Under the pieces are notes generated by a model. The model made no database searches, was not told the DNA's origin, and saw nothing but the letters and a program-made list of their open reading frames with translations. A stretch of 64,000 bases of DNA from Euglena gracilis (lineage: Eukaryota > Euglenida > Euglenophyceae > Euglenales), in assembly GCA_039621445.1 (NCBI GenBank), contig CP154955.1, positions 39,812,426 to 39,876,425 on the forward strand. Reading direction: 5' to 3'. Shown here piece by piece: positions 51,491 through 61,493 of this stretch (position 1 is its first letter; each line of letters opens with the position of its first letter). The translations under genes and the position numbers were made by a program.

Positions 51491-52674
51491 TGGGAATGTT
51501 TCTTCCCCCTGTCTGTGGTCCGCTTCTTCATTTTTTGCTGCTGTTCTTTCCTTTTACGTCGCCTTTCTTTCAGCAAGTCCAACAACTCCTTGTCATCACT
51601 GTCTGATGAGGAAACAGAAGAGGAGCCGGCCCTTGAGGTTGTTGATGTGGAGGCTGAGGCTCCAGAGCTGTCAGTCCTCCTTTTCTCTCCCTGAATGGCT
51701 TTGGCTCCTCCTCCTTCTTGGTAAGGAGGGGGGGGTGTGCTGACCCCAGGCCCTCCAGAGGCTGGCTGGGCAGAGGACACTGCTGCTGAGGAGTTGACAG
51801 TTCCTGGGGGGATGGCATTGTGCCCCACCGAATGCCCCATCAACAGCTGGTACTTCCACCAGGGTAGGTCTGCAGACATTGCCCCAGAGGGGTCCACATA
51901 GTAAACAGGCTGGGGGGCCACATACATCTGGTTCTGAGCAGACATTGTCTGGCCCTGGCCAGGCAAAACTGCAGCTTGCCCTGAAAGGCCTGCTGTGGCT
52001 GCAGCTGCTGGTGTATACATCACAGACTGGGGATGGGGCACCTGATGACCTGTGGCAGATGCTGCAGCAGAGGAGTACAAACTGGGAGAAGGCTGAGGCA
52101 GTTGATAAAATGTAGTCCATGGAATAACCCCAGATGGCAGATGTACAGTGTCTGACCTTCTCTGTGCAGGGTACTCTCTCTCCTGCCCATACTCCTGCTG
52201 CTGCAGGGCTCTTCTCTGTGCTGGGTAGTCTCTCTCCAGCTGCTCAAACTCCTGCTGATGCTGCAGGGATCTTCTCTGTGCTGGGTAGTCTCCAAACTGC
52301 TGCTCATACTCCTGCTGCTGCTGCAGGGGTCTTCTCTGTGCAGAAGAATCTCTGACCTGTCTCTCTTGGTCAGGCCTCCTCCAGTCTGGAGGGAACTCAG
52401 CTGCACTCCTCCTGTCTGGAGGGTTTCCACCACGTTGCACATTGAATCTCTTTCTGTCAGGGCTTCTGCTGCGACTTCTGGTCTGTCTTCCCCAGTACTC
52501 AGCTCTTCTTTTCCTGTCAGCTTCCTTCTGTTCCCAGCGCAACTGGCGACGTCGTTCTGGGCTCACATACGAAGAACCCCACCTGCGTTTGAGATAGTTC
52601 TCATACTCATCTGCTTCAAGGAAACCTTCTCCTTCATCCTCCTCTCTGCTGTCTCGGCTCCAACGCCTTCTCAT
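51370..52674 (-). CDS. LINE ORF1, RS-rich and Gln-repeat protein
   Basis: 434-residue intact ORF directly upstream of, and overlapping, ORF2, so it is presumably the ORF1 of the same element. Order: acidic then Arg-rich helix (1-60), RS segment TRSRSRSPDRKR (65-76), four 19-20-residue repeats of (Y/S)AQRRxLQQQQEYEQ type (108-174), a Ser/Ala/Gln/Pro-rich middle with YVAPQPVYYVDPSG, a Ser-rich stretch followed by LLDLLKERRRKRKEQQQKMKKR (basic coiled coil), and a tail overlapping ORF2. There is no RRM or CCHC motif. A nucleic-acid-binding, condensate-prone chaperone role is inferred from composition only. RS and Gln-rich content is unusual for LINE ORF1. The start is the first ATG, head to head with the 52,678 ORF. 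Confidence 0.75.
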   Translation of the reverse strand: MRRRWSRDSREEDEGEGFLEADEYENYLKRRWGSSYVSPERRRQLRWEQKEADRKRRAEYWGRQTRSRSRSPDRKRFNVQRGGNPPDRRSAAEFPPDWRRPDQERQVRDSSAQRRPLQQQQEYEQQFGDYPAQRRSLQHQQEFEQLERDYPAQRRALQQQEYGQEREYPAQRRSDTVHLPSGVIPWTTFYQLPQPSPSLYSSAAASATGHQVPHPQSVMYTPAAAATAGLSGQAAVLPGQGQTMSAQNQMYVAPQPVYYVDPSGAMSADLPWWKYQLLMGHSVGHNAIPPGTVNSSAAVSSAQPASGGPGVSTPPPPYQEGGGAKAIQGEKRRTDSSGASASTSTTSRAGSSSVSSSDSDDKELLDLLKERRRKRKEQQQKMKKRTTDRGKKHSHCVAQCVLKTPPPEIFCSKSPGEGKIHPPQLQLEQNSAMS

Positions 52675-52677
52675 GAA

Positions 52678-52957
52678 ATGTCACAGTTTGTCGAACTCGG
52701 AGCTTCAAACTATACCCCTGGTGGGGCTTTCACTTGTCCGAAATGTGATATGCGAAAAAAAATAGACACTCAGAAAATGCCCCGTCTGTGGATTCGGGGC
52801 CCCTCCCCCAAATCCTACTGACATTCGCGCCGCCGGGGCGGCACCTATAATTAGTTCAGGCATTGCAGACCTCCGACGGAAGCTGAAAGACGGAGCCCTC
52901 AAGCGCAAGGAGAACAAACGAAAGAACAAAATATTTTCCACCCAATTCAATGTTTAA
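52678..52957 (+). pseudogene. Small zinc-ribbon protein, divergent from ORF1, frameshifted
   Basis: ATG at 52,678 lies 3 bases from the divergent ORF1 ATG. It encodes MSQFVELGASNYTPGGAF, then TCPKCDMRKK. After a one-base shift in AAAA near 52,777 it continues KCPVCGFGAPPPNPTDIRAA and ends with a basic helix RRKLKDGALKRKENKRK before TAA. CPxC plus CPVC would make a four-Cys zinc ribbon of about 90 residues. No specific family is recognised. Head-to-head placement suggests a shared promoter or that this is the remnant the LINE inserted beside. The shift could be an assembly error. Confidence 0.35.
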
Positions 52958-54060
52958 TTCAATTCAGCAGTTTCACTGCTGCAGTCACCAAGGTGCTTTC
53001 ATCTTCCTTTTATTTACTCAAGTTTATCTGTCAACAGGCGTGCTGGAATAGTACGGGGCTGGTGCTCCTCCCAAGAATACTTCGCACAATTAGAAGTTGC
53101 AGTTTGAAGGAAGTTGCAGTTTGAAGGAGGTGGTGGCCCCCAGGGAGGACAACTAAATTACAGAGAGAGGAGGAGGACCTGATTTTGATGAAAGAAGTCA
53201 GGGGAATTGGAGGAGCTGTCGACCGAGAAGTGCTGGTCAACCTTGCGTCCATATGCAGCTGAACTTTGACATCCTGGAGAAGTCTTCAACAGATGCAACA
53301 GATTTGAAATTTGTGTTAAATCTTTGAATGTTGCCTCATGCATGTCATCTCTTATTTTGAAAGGCATTGGACTGTGCTTCAACGTCTGTGAAGCCCCCCG
53401 GGTAACTTACGTATGCCCAAACCGGACAACACTTTTTCCCCTTCTGACTTTTTTTTTGCTTAAAAAAACTCTTTTTTGGCCAATTTTCAGCAGTTTTTTT
53501 AAACTGACTCATGAGTTTAGCCTCAAGATTTCGCTTTTTTAAACCCCCACGTTTGAAAGGTGTTTTGATGCTCCCCGTGAACGTTTCACACTCATTCGTT
53601 GCGAACACCCCGTTGCGTTGTGCAGAAAATTCAATTAAAATTACGAATATGACCCTCCCGTAATCAAAATCTGGACTGGGGGGTTTGTTAACCTTGCCAA
53701 GCGCACAAAATAACTCAAAAAATGCTTTTTTTGCATATGCAAAATTTTTTTGCATATTGTTTTGGCGCAAAAAAGTTGTTTTTCATCCTTCAAAAATCCT
53801 TGGGGGGAAAAGAAATGCTAATTTAAATTTAAAATTTTCTTAATTAATGAATAATTTTAATTATATTTTCATTTGCCTTACGCCCCCCCCCCAATATAAG
53901 ACCCCCCTCGAGAGCCAAAATCCCAGGGGGGTTCTGACCAATTAACGGGGGCGGTGGCAACTGAGCGAGCGGTAAAAGTGTGGGGGCGACGTCGTTCCTG
54001 AGGTTCCACCGCATTTCCCGTCCCCTAAGAATTTTTTTTTTGCCGACGGTTTGAGGAGGG
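52958..54060. other. Unassigned sequence
   Basis: An 18-20 bp direct repeat (AGTTGCAGTTTGAAGGAAG/GG) lies at 53,095-53,130. AT-rich 53,820-53,880. No credible ORF. Confidence 0.4.
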
Positions 54061-54609
54061 ATGGAGAAGGGAAAACGGGCCGGTGCTGGATGTAATTCCG
54101 GTCCGGCTTTAAACCGGTCCGGATTTACAACCGTCCGGGATTACCACCTTCTGAGGTTTCCGCCCCTCCGGTATGACCGTGGTGGAGAATGTGCGTCTTT
54201 GTCTTCCAATCTCTCCACCTCAGGTTCGAAATCAGGCAACGAAGCGTGTGCAATATCGAAGACGAGCAACAGTGCCAATTCAATGATTTCAATGAGTTCA
54301 TCCTCGACAACCAACTCGAGAAGACAAGTGGCCTTGAGCCTTGAGGCCTTGAGTGGCCAATGGCAGCCCGTGTCGAGGAAGGGCAAACCATGTACCAGGT
54401 GTGCAAGCCAGCAGAGTGCACGGCCCAGGTTCAACAATTTTTATGGTTGTTTGAGCGAAAGAGCATCCATCCAAGGTGTTGGATTTGTTTTCGGGAAAAG
54501 GGTCTGTTGGGAGGTGTTTGGAGGAAAACGGGTATGCAGGTTTTGCAAGCAATCAAGCAATCAATCACGAAATGAAGGAGCAAAGCAGTCAAATTATCAA
54601 GGATTTTGA
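54061..54609 (+). CDS. Hypothetical Cys-containing protein, 182 codons
   Basis: Open frame MEKGKRAGAGCNSG to a stop at 54,607. The middle is Ser/Asn/Thr-rich; the C-terminal third has paired cysteines (KPCTRC, KRVCRFCKQSS) that could form a zinc site. The alternative frame and the minus strand are also partly open, so it is not secure. No family is recognised. Confidence 0.25.
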   Translation: MEKGKRAGAGCNSGPALNRSGFTTVRDYHLLRFPPLRYDRGGECASLSSNLSTSGSKSGNEACAISKTSNSANSMISMSSSSTTNSRRQVALSLEALSGQWQPVSRKGKPCTRCASQQSARPRFNNFYGCLSERASIQGVGFVFGKRVCWEVFGGKRVCRFCKQSSNQSRNEGAKQSNYQGF

Positions 54610-55371
54610 CTGAATTTATTGAATTCAAAGGCTTCAACAGTTTCCAAAGAATTTTGCCTTCAAAGACTGGGATAATGAACATTTCAAGTCGAGTTGGAGA
54701 ACAGATTTCAATGACATCAATTGAATTGAATCACATGATTACGATTATCTTGATCACAATTGTGGATTGTCTGTGGAGTTGAAACGGTGGACACATTAAT
54801 TTTACTCAAGTGCTGTGAAGCGTAATGGCCGACCAAGAGCCTGCAGTGGGCAGTGGCCCGGTGCACGGCCAAAGTCCAGGCCCAGGTTGGCTGCTCCCAC
54901 AGCGATGAATCAGATTTTTTCATGTTTTCGGGTCTCAGAATTTTGCTTGTGGTTTGGAGCCATTTTTTCTCCCTCCTCGTGCAGCAGGGGGGGGGGGGGC
55001 TGTGTTGAGCCCTGTTTTTTGTTGGTGTGGATCAAAATCAGTTTTGGCTTTGTGGTTGGAATTTTTGACTCAGAATTGGATACCCTGTGAGACGTTTGGG
55101 TGGGGACAGGATTGCATCAATTTGTGACCGTGACTGTTTTTGGTCATACCCCAGATGTGACGGGGTTTGATGAAAGATCCATTTTTCCCATTTTTTTCGT
55201 CAAATGGGGATTCCGGTTTTAGAGCCAGGAATTTTAAACCCGTGGCCCTCCCCACATTGGTTGACGGTTGGGGGGGGGGGGGCATTGTGAAGACCCATCC
55301 TTTGACAGGTGGTGGATTTCAATTTGATTTCAGCCGGTTAGGACATTACGGCCCAGGTTTGTGATTTTTTT
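54610..55371. other. Unassigned sequence
   Basis: TTGAATTGAATC/ACATGATTACGATTAT-type short repeats near 54,720-54,750. No gene. The last part may be the far side of the interrupted Ty3 fragment. Confidence 0.4.
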
Positions 55372-55379
55372 GTTTGGAG

Positions 55380-56041
55380 TAAGGTTGGACGATTAATCTT
55401 AATCGACGGCACCGAACGATTAATGCCGATTAATCGGGGGGTGGCGAACGATTACCGAACGATTAATGCCCCCTTTGGGTTCCTAGCATTATGATGACCA
55501 ACAAACACTTCATTTCCCTTGAAAAATAATGTTTTGAAAAAAGATATTTTGCCACAGCTTAAACGGGAGGTGGGGCAATGGGTGACCCGAAATGGCCCTT
55601 TGGGCATCACTGCTCGGCCACTTCCTCAGCCTGTGCAATTTTAGGAGGCGGTTGCTTTGCATGTGCCGATTTTGGCCAAAGTTGCCATTGCAATTTTCAG
55701 CCTTGGTGTTTCAGAAGCTTGTGTTGAGCGCAGTTTTTCTCACCAGAGTCTCCTGCATAGCGACTTGCGCGCTAAGCTGGATGACTCTTCCATCTGTGCT
55801 CTGATGTCTGTGCGTCGTTTGTTTCCTAACGGGTCTCCCCCAAAAGAAAGCAACACACAGTGACATTTCTGTGAGACAGAGCCTCCAAAATGATCAATCC
55901 CAAGTGTTTTCTTGCACTGCTTTTTCAATGGTTTCCTTGGGAAGACCGATTATTTCGATTAATCACCCCCTGGCCGAATGAACGATTAATCAAGGGGTGG
56001 CGAACGATTAATCAAAAAATCGATTAATCGAAACAACCTTA
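55380..56041 (+). mobile_element. hAT element, 662 bp, with target duplication
   Basis: Termini TAAGGTTG and CAACCTTA, subterminal ACGATTAATC repeats on both sides, and flanking TTTGGAG direct repeats (55,373-55,379 and 56,042-56,048; hAT elements make 8 bp, here 7 are certain). It carries the transposase C-terminal end only, so it is internally deleted. It sits in the Ty3 RT fragment. Confidence 0.8.
55657..55863 (+). pseudogene. hAT transposase C-terminal dimerisation domain
   Basis: The frame reads HVPILAKVAIAIFSLGVSEA, then CVERSFSHQSLLHSDLRAKL and SSICALMSVRRLF. The A-x2-E-R-x-F-S pattern followed by R-x-K-L is the hAT dimerisation signature (family knowledge). The DDE catalytic core and the BED finger are absent, so the protein cannot be active alone. 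It lies wholly inside the TIR-bounded element. Confidence 0.7.
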
Positions 56042-56798
56042 TTTGGAGGCTGAAATGCTTTGTGTTCAACCTCCCCGAACTCAACCCATTTTTTGCACCC
56101 TTTCTTGCCTTCCTCCCTAGCCACCTTTAACTTATCTTGCAAAGGTGCCGCAACTTGAGCATACACGTGTATGTAGGTGTTGTAATAATTTGTGAAGCCG
56201 AGGAAAGCCCTTAAGGCCGTTATGGTTGTTGGAACCTCCCATTTTTCAATGGCACGTAATTTGCCGGGGGCCGGCAGACGCATGCCATGCCCCAAAATCT
56301 GGCCACAAAATTCCACTTCTTTGATGAATAATTCCGCTTTTTTTGGGTCCACTACAAAAAAATTCCTCGGCGAGTAAATCCAACACCCTACACAAATCCC
56401 TTTTGTGTGCCTCGAGGTGATCCTCCCCCTCCCCGACGGTAGTCCCTACCAAAATGTCATCAATGTATGGGGTAGCAATATCCCTTACGGGTGCTAAACG
56501 GTTATCCATCATTTGTTGAAATTGTTGTGAGGCATTGGTTAACCCCATTACATTTACCCTCCATTGGTAAAGACCCCTTGGTGTGAAGGAGCAAGTTATA
56601 GGCCTACTATCCGGGTGAAGCGGCTGTTGGTGAAAGGCTTGTTTTAAATCCAAAATGGAGAACATTTGGTTTTGCGTCATGCTTCACCAGGATGTCTTCG
56701 ACTTTCGGAAGAGGGTAGTTGCACCTAAGGGATTGGCTGTTTGGTCCCCTCATGTCAACAACCCCACTCCAAGGAAAATCGGCTGACTTTTTGGCCAA
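56042..56798 (-). pseudogene. Ty3/gypsy reverse transcriptase fragment
   Basis: Three minus-strand frames join into one RT: PWSGVVDMRGPN and RCNYPLPKVEDI (56,798-56,660), then FSILDLKQAFHQQPL, a WRVNVMGLTNASQQFQ block and TPYIDDILVGT (catalytic Asp-Asp, 56,680-56,360), then DPKKAELFIKEVEFCGQILG and RAFLGFTNYY (56,352-56,042). Shifts lie near 56,675 and in an A-run at about 56,353. The sequence stops at the hAT insertion after KAFQPP. A short continuation may lie beyond the hAT at 55,371 and below. Family assignment is firm from motif order. Protease is missing; RNase H and integrase are missing here. Confidence 0.8.
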
Positions 56799-56799
56799 A

Positions 56800-56968
56800 G
56801 CCGGCAGTCAAAAAAAAAACAAAAAAAACGGTTTTTTTTTGTTTTTTTTGGTGTTTTTTTTAAAAAAAACGCCAGCGGGGGTATGGTGGAAAAAAAATTT
56901 TTTCATTTTTTTTGGGCAGTTCCCAACATGATCTTGGAATTGTTGCATTTTTTTCTGTCACTCCACAG
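56800..56968. other. A/T-run spacer with acceptor-like end
   Basis: Poly-A and poly-T tracts, then TTTTTTTCTGTCACTCCACAG at 56,950-56,968 (a 3' splice-site-like tract). Confidence 0.4.
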
Positions 56969-57120
56969 CAAATCTGGAGCGCAATTTTTCCACAATGCGT
57001 CATGTTTATGGTCAAAGACGGACAAATTTGGGGATTGAGAAGGCTGGCAAACTCACCTTCCTATTTCGCGCTCTGAACCCGTCTGACTTACCCTCCCCCA
57101 ATGATGATGAAAGCGACTGA
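56969..57120 (+). pseudogene. hAT-like C-terminal exon
   Basis: Directly after a pyrimidine-rich tract ending CACAG, the frame reads NLERNFSTMRHVYGQRRTNL, GIEKAGKLTFLFRALNPSD, then an acidic end NDDESD and TGA. The E-R-x-F-S ... R-x-N-L ... K-x-x-x-L-x-F pattern is the hAT dimerisation domain of a different lineage from the 55.4-kb element. Only this last exon is visible. Upstream exons would lie to the left but are not recognised. Confidence 0.5.
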
Positions 57121-59294
57121 CCGCCATCGCTTTTGGACCGGGACCTTTGCCAAAGATGGCAATGAGGGGTCAACCAACCTCTTTTGCCCATGCTTCAAAG
57201 GTCAATACAAAACCGAGGAAAGGGGGGGGGGGTTTGTTGGGGGTCGGGGACCCCGCTCGCCCGGGGGGGCTGCCGGTTTCGCTGGGGCTGCACCCACGGG
57301 TTTCTGGCCCTGGTGGGCACAGGCCAGGGCCCTTGTGAAATTGTGCCCCATTTTCGAAAATGTCAACAGGCGGTAAAGGGGGTGAGGTGTGCCCCCCCGA
57401 CCCGGGGTCTCCAGTTGCCCCGCGTAGGACCTTTTTTTCTTTCCATTGTTGGTTTTTCCCCATGTTTTCCACTTTGAACTTTCAGGATGACATTCAACAA
57501 TGACAAACCAACCCACCTACTTAGGATCAAACAGCAGAGCACAACAAACCTGGGACTTGAGAGGGTGGGCAAGTACCTTTGAGTTCAAGTGTTGAGTGGG
57601 AAAATGAATGTGGAAATGAATGCCTTGGCTTCCTTTTGATGTTTGAATGGTTCTTTTTGGCTCCTCAATTCCCAATTGAACAATTTGCTTTTCTGATTCT
57701 CAAATCGACTTCTCAAATTCTTCCAGGAATTTGCTGGGGTTCCAATTCCACTCGCGTGGTGGTTGACTTGCTCTGGTTATTCCCACTGGGGGTTTTTGGG
57801 CATTTTCTGGGAAATTTTTGGCTGCCGACGCCAGCGGCAGCCGACACCCCCTCCCTTGCGACGTTAGTCGGACCCATTTTCTGCCCCCCCCCCGAGAATT
57901 TTTTTTTTGTGGGGGGCGAAAATTCCGTTTGGGTTTGTTTTTTTTAAAAAAAAAAAACGGGTCCTGTCGCTTTTTTTTTTGAAAATCGGTGTTACGAGTC
58001 TGACACCCCCCCAGCCATAATATCGGACACCTTGGGGGACTCTGAAAAATCAGGACTTCGGGGGAAGCCCCCCCACCCCTTTCCTTCGACAAGCATGGGG
58101 AACGGGTCATTGAACACAAAATCTGAAAATTCTGAGCGAAACCAACTCTGGGCACTCTACCCCAAGGCCTAAGTCCCACGCTACCCCCTTGGTGAAAATC
58201 CTTTTGGGCAGCTTTCATTGTGTGAAACTTCATTTGTCGATTTTTTTTTAAAAAAATTAGGGACTTTGGCCAACAGTGCCTCAAAAAATGAATTGTGTGG
58301 GGAAAAGAAAAAGAGAAACCGAGGCATTCCTTTCCAATTCGGGACAGAAAAGGTGAAACGGTGCAAAGGTGATGGGTAAGAAACGGCAAACGGTGAGGCG
58401 CAAAGGTGAGACGGTTATATACAGCGGGAACAGTGTACAATGGGTGTGCGGGTTCGTGTGCGTGTGTGGTTGTGTGTTTTGTGTGTGTGTGTGTGTGCAC
58501 GCTCAATTCCTTGTCATGCATTCCAACCGAAAATGACCGGGGCGATTTTTTTTTGAACGCAAAGAGAACAGGGCTTCACATTGGCCCACAGCCACTATAT
58601 CACAGGGCTTTAGTGCCCACGTGGCTGTTTTTTTTTCATTGGCCCACAGCAGGGCCTATGGACGGAGGAGGGGTCATCTCCGGTCCAGGGTCCCCCACCC
58701 CCCCCCCCCGAGTTCGGTTGCCTCCAAGCTGTGTTCCATGAAAAAAATGCCTTTGACGAATGTCCAATAGTCCAAACCGAATCAAAAAACTGAGTTTTAA
58801 AATCCCAACTCGTTTTTCGTCCTCCAGAAAAATCATCAAAATCCCAGGTTTTTTCCAACTCTTTGTGTAAAAATCCTCCAGAAACAAAAAATCCTCAAAA
58901 AATCAAAAATCTGGGTCCAACCCACAAATCCAGGGCCTACAAGAGCCCTCAACATCGAGAATTCCAACCTGCCACATCCAACAAACAAAGTCCAACCGAC
59001 AGCAACCAACCCAACAAAAGCAACATCCAGCAGCATACCGTTGCATAGGGGCCAGGCCATTCCACCCCAACCCTGGGCACAACCAATTCACAGCTGAAAC
59101 CAACCAATTCGGCTTGCCAATTAAAATTAACTGCCCCCCCCCCCCAATCACACGGGGCAATGGGGTTCAAATGGTCAAATGACATGGCAGACTCAAAAAT
59201 ACTGAAAATTCAAAGCCAATTTTCTCAGCCAAAGCGATTTTTCGCTGCCCCCCCCCCCCCAGTCACATGAGGCCATGGGTGTCAATCTGCTTCA
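57121..59294. other. Unassigned sequence
   Basis: G/C and A/T homopolymers, a GT microsatellite at about 58,475-58,498, and two related C-run plus TCACACGGGG/TCACATGAGG blocks at 59,134 and 59,246. No credible gene. Confidence 0.45.
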
Positions 59295-59765
59295 TTCGAG
59301 AAGTTAAAGAAACGGTTGTGTTCCGGTTTGGTTCTACAAAGAGTGGACCCCGATAAACCCTTTGTTTTGAGAGTACATGCAAGTGGGTATGCCGTAGGAG
59401 CAACTTTGGAACAACTTAAAGAAGGAAACGGTACGCCCACGCCCCAAGGTATTTTGGACAAGAAAACGGTGCCTGTTGCTTTTATGTCCCGAAAACTCAC
59501 CGAGGGGCAAAGACAATGGACCCCCCGGGAATTGGAGACATATGCCATAATTTTGGCACTCCAAAAATGGACAGTTGGATTGGTCTCCAACCCATTTTGG
59601 TGTTGACCGATCACCAAAGTTTGGAGGCATGGGCAAAAGAAGTGCTCGACACCCCAGGTGGACCGGTGGGGAGGAGGGCACGATGGCACCAAATTTTCTC
59701 AAAATACGATTTTACAGTGGGGTATATTCCGGGAAAGGAAAACACCATTGCCACTGGTGTACACC
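59295..59765 (+). pseudogene. Ty3/gypsy RNase H fragment
   Basis: Plus-strand fragment: SFEKLKKRLCSGLVLQRVDP, KPFVLRVHASGYAVGATLEQ, KKTVPVAFMSRKLTEGQRQW and ELETYAIILALQKW, then after a frameshift near 59,575 LVLTDHQSLEAWAKE, RWHQIFSKYDFTVGYIPGKE and NTIA. This is the RNase H that follows RT in Ty3 polyproteins. The first catalytic Asp (normally DAS) is His here (VHASG), so the enzyme would be dead even without the frameshift. It is in the opposite orientation to the RT fragment 2.5 kb away. The sequence breaks into the shared 185-bp segment where the ADALSR motif should come. Confidence 0.75.
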
Positions 59766-59943
59766 CCTCTGGTCGGGGGGTACACCAGTGGGCGAAACGG
59801 GGGGTGGCCTGAGCCCTCCACCACCCGGAAAAACACTGGCCCCGGGCCAGGGAACGGCAGCCCCAGGGGTGGGTGTCGGGGACGCCGGCCGGGGGGCTGG
59901 GGTCTCGGGTCCGACACTCGCAGGGGGGGCGCCGGGTGTGAAC
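59760..59943. repeat. Shared 185-bp segment, copy 2
   Basis: Direct match to 21,818-22,011. At its left edge CCACTGGTGTACACCCC and GGGGGGTACACCAGTGG form a hairpin across the junction with the RNase H fragment. Confidence 0.85.
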
Positions 59944-60334
59944 ACCATCTCTTCCGGATTCATGTCTGGGGCCATGTCCTCCTCGTATCCCTCGCCTGCG
60001 GGCTCAGCCTCGTCGTACATCTCGATGGTCTGCTCGTACGTCTCCTCTGCCACGTCACTCTCCACACCCGACGTATCTTCGTCCATCCCATCCATGATTC
60101 TTGGCATCTTGAGCGGCCGCTAGGACGATGAGGCTTCAGAAAAGGGGTTTCGTTCCCCCACACCCTTTGATCCCCCTTGCGGCTCCCTCTGGGGGTTGTG
60201 GTGCGGGAGAATAACGTCCCCGCCGCGGCCAACAGCGTGAAGCGGGCCCGTAGCGGCGTGGCGTCCCGCGGGAACTCCAGCCTGAACTCCGGCAGCTGGA
60301 GCGGGACCAGCGCGAACGGCGTCGCGCACGCCAT
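59760..60334 (-). pseudogene. Gag-like acidic and Pro-rich protein fragment
   Basis: The minus-strand frame starting at 60,107 encodes MPRIMDGMDEDTSGVESDVA, an acidic Glu/Asp/Tyr-rich region (YEQTIEMYDEAEP), and then the Pro-rich linker of the shared segment (TPGAPPASVGPET). Upstream, in another frame (60,334 to about 60,200), PLQLPEFRLEFPRDATPLRA looks like the beginning of the same protein, so a frameshift near 60,110-60,200 is likely. Similar linker use at 21.8-22.0 kb next to a Gag-like W-x2-W-x3-W segment suggests one Gag family represented by two partial copies. No catalytic domain. Confidence 0.35.
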
Positions 60335-60466
60335 CGCGGACCCTCCTGGACGTCGCGGCTGCTGGGGTGTAGCGCAGGGACTGGGACAGGTACGAGGGTG
60401 GGGATGGGTTGGACTGGATGGGGAATGTGAGCTGGAGTCAGAATGGGAGCTGGGGGATTGGGCTTA

Positions 60467-60675
60467 ACGTGACCCCCCCCCCCCTATATGACACCCCCCC
60501 CTAATAGTCGCCCCCCCCTTGGGGGGCGACTATTAGGGGGGGGGTTACCCATGGACCCAAAGGAAATGTGGGGTAATTGAGTAACCCCCCCCCCTAATTG
60601 TCACCCCCCCCTAATAGTCGCCAGGGGGGGTCAAAACGCTCCCGGGGGGGTGCCATTTAGGGGGGGGGGTCACGT
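60467..60675. mobile_element. MITE with ACGTGACC termini and TA target duplication, copy 2
   Basis: 209 bp, starting ACGTGACCCCCC and ending GGGGGTCACGT, flanked by TA (60,465-60,466 and 60,676-60,677). The internal blocks GGTTACCCATGGACCC and GTAATTGAGTAACCCCCC match the 6.5-kb copy in reverse. It contains a GGGGGGCGACTATTAGGGGG hairpin. Confidence 0.85.
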
Positions 60676-60677
60676 TA

Positions 60678-61490
60678 TCGCCTTTCCTTGAGCGGGGCTA
60701 GGTGGGCAAATGGGGGATTTTATTTCTGCCGTGCACGATGAGGGGGACTGAGCAGCGGCATGCGTGTGCGGGGGATTGGGATTGGGTATGGGGCGGTCTT
60801 TTTCATTTTGGGGAGTCTCATGGTGGGGGACACCCACCACCGGGGCAGGGTGAACCTGGGGAGCCGGATCTATCTTGTCGGTGTGATTTATTCCCAGGAA
60901 AATTTGTTCTGTGAAAAACCCTTGCTACCAGTTTCCCGAACGATCTTGTTTTTGCCTCAGCTTTCACTCCCGGGGGTCCTTGAGGGGGTACCGGCGGGGT
61001 TGGGGGTAGGCGCGATGGGCTGTGGGGAGAGGGGTAGGTTCGGGATACTCTCCTTCCCATGTGGGATTTTTTCCCGGGGACCGAAGGCCCTCCTTTTTGG
61101 GGTGGTTGGAGGTGGGACTCCGGCTTGGCGTCCCTTCCGGCAGAGGGGGGGGTTAGGAAAAGGCCTGGTTGCCCTCCCCTAGGCGTCTTGTACCCCAGCA
61201 CCAACTCCTTTTTTGCTTGTACTGCTTCTCATGAAGCAGCAGATAGCCAATCTTTGGTGATCTTTTGCTTGCTCCGCCCTTGGGATTTTTGACTTTCTTG
61301 TACTTTTGCCCTTTCTTGGCTCCATCGCCTTTCTTTGAACTCCCTTGAAAATTGATATAATTTGCCCTTGGACTTCCTTCGGCAGGCACAATCTTGAATT
61401 GAAAACATAGGTGAAGAGAGGGGAGCCTGCGGACAGTGAAAACAGTTAAAAAGGGTTGCTTAATTCACGGTGCAGTTCGCTAATATACAA
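60678..61490. other. Unassigned sequence
   Basis: Frames are open on both strands but with no recognisable domain. Confidence 0.4.
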
Positions 61491-61493
61491 AAC

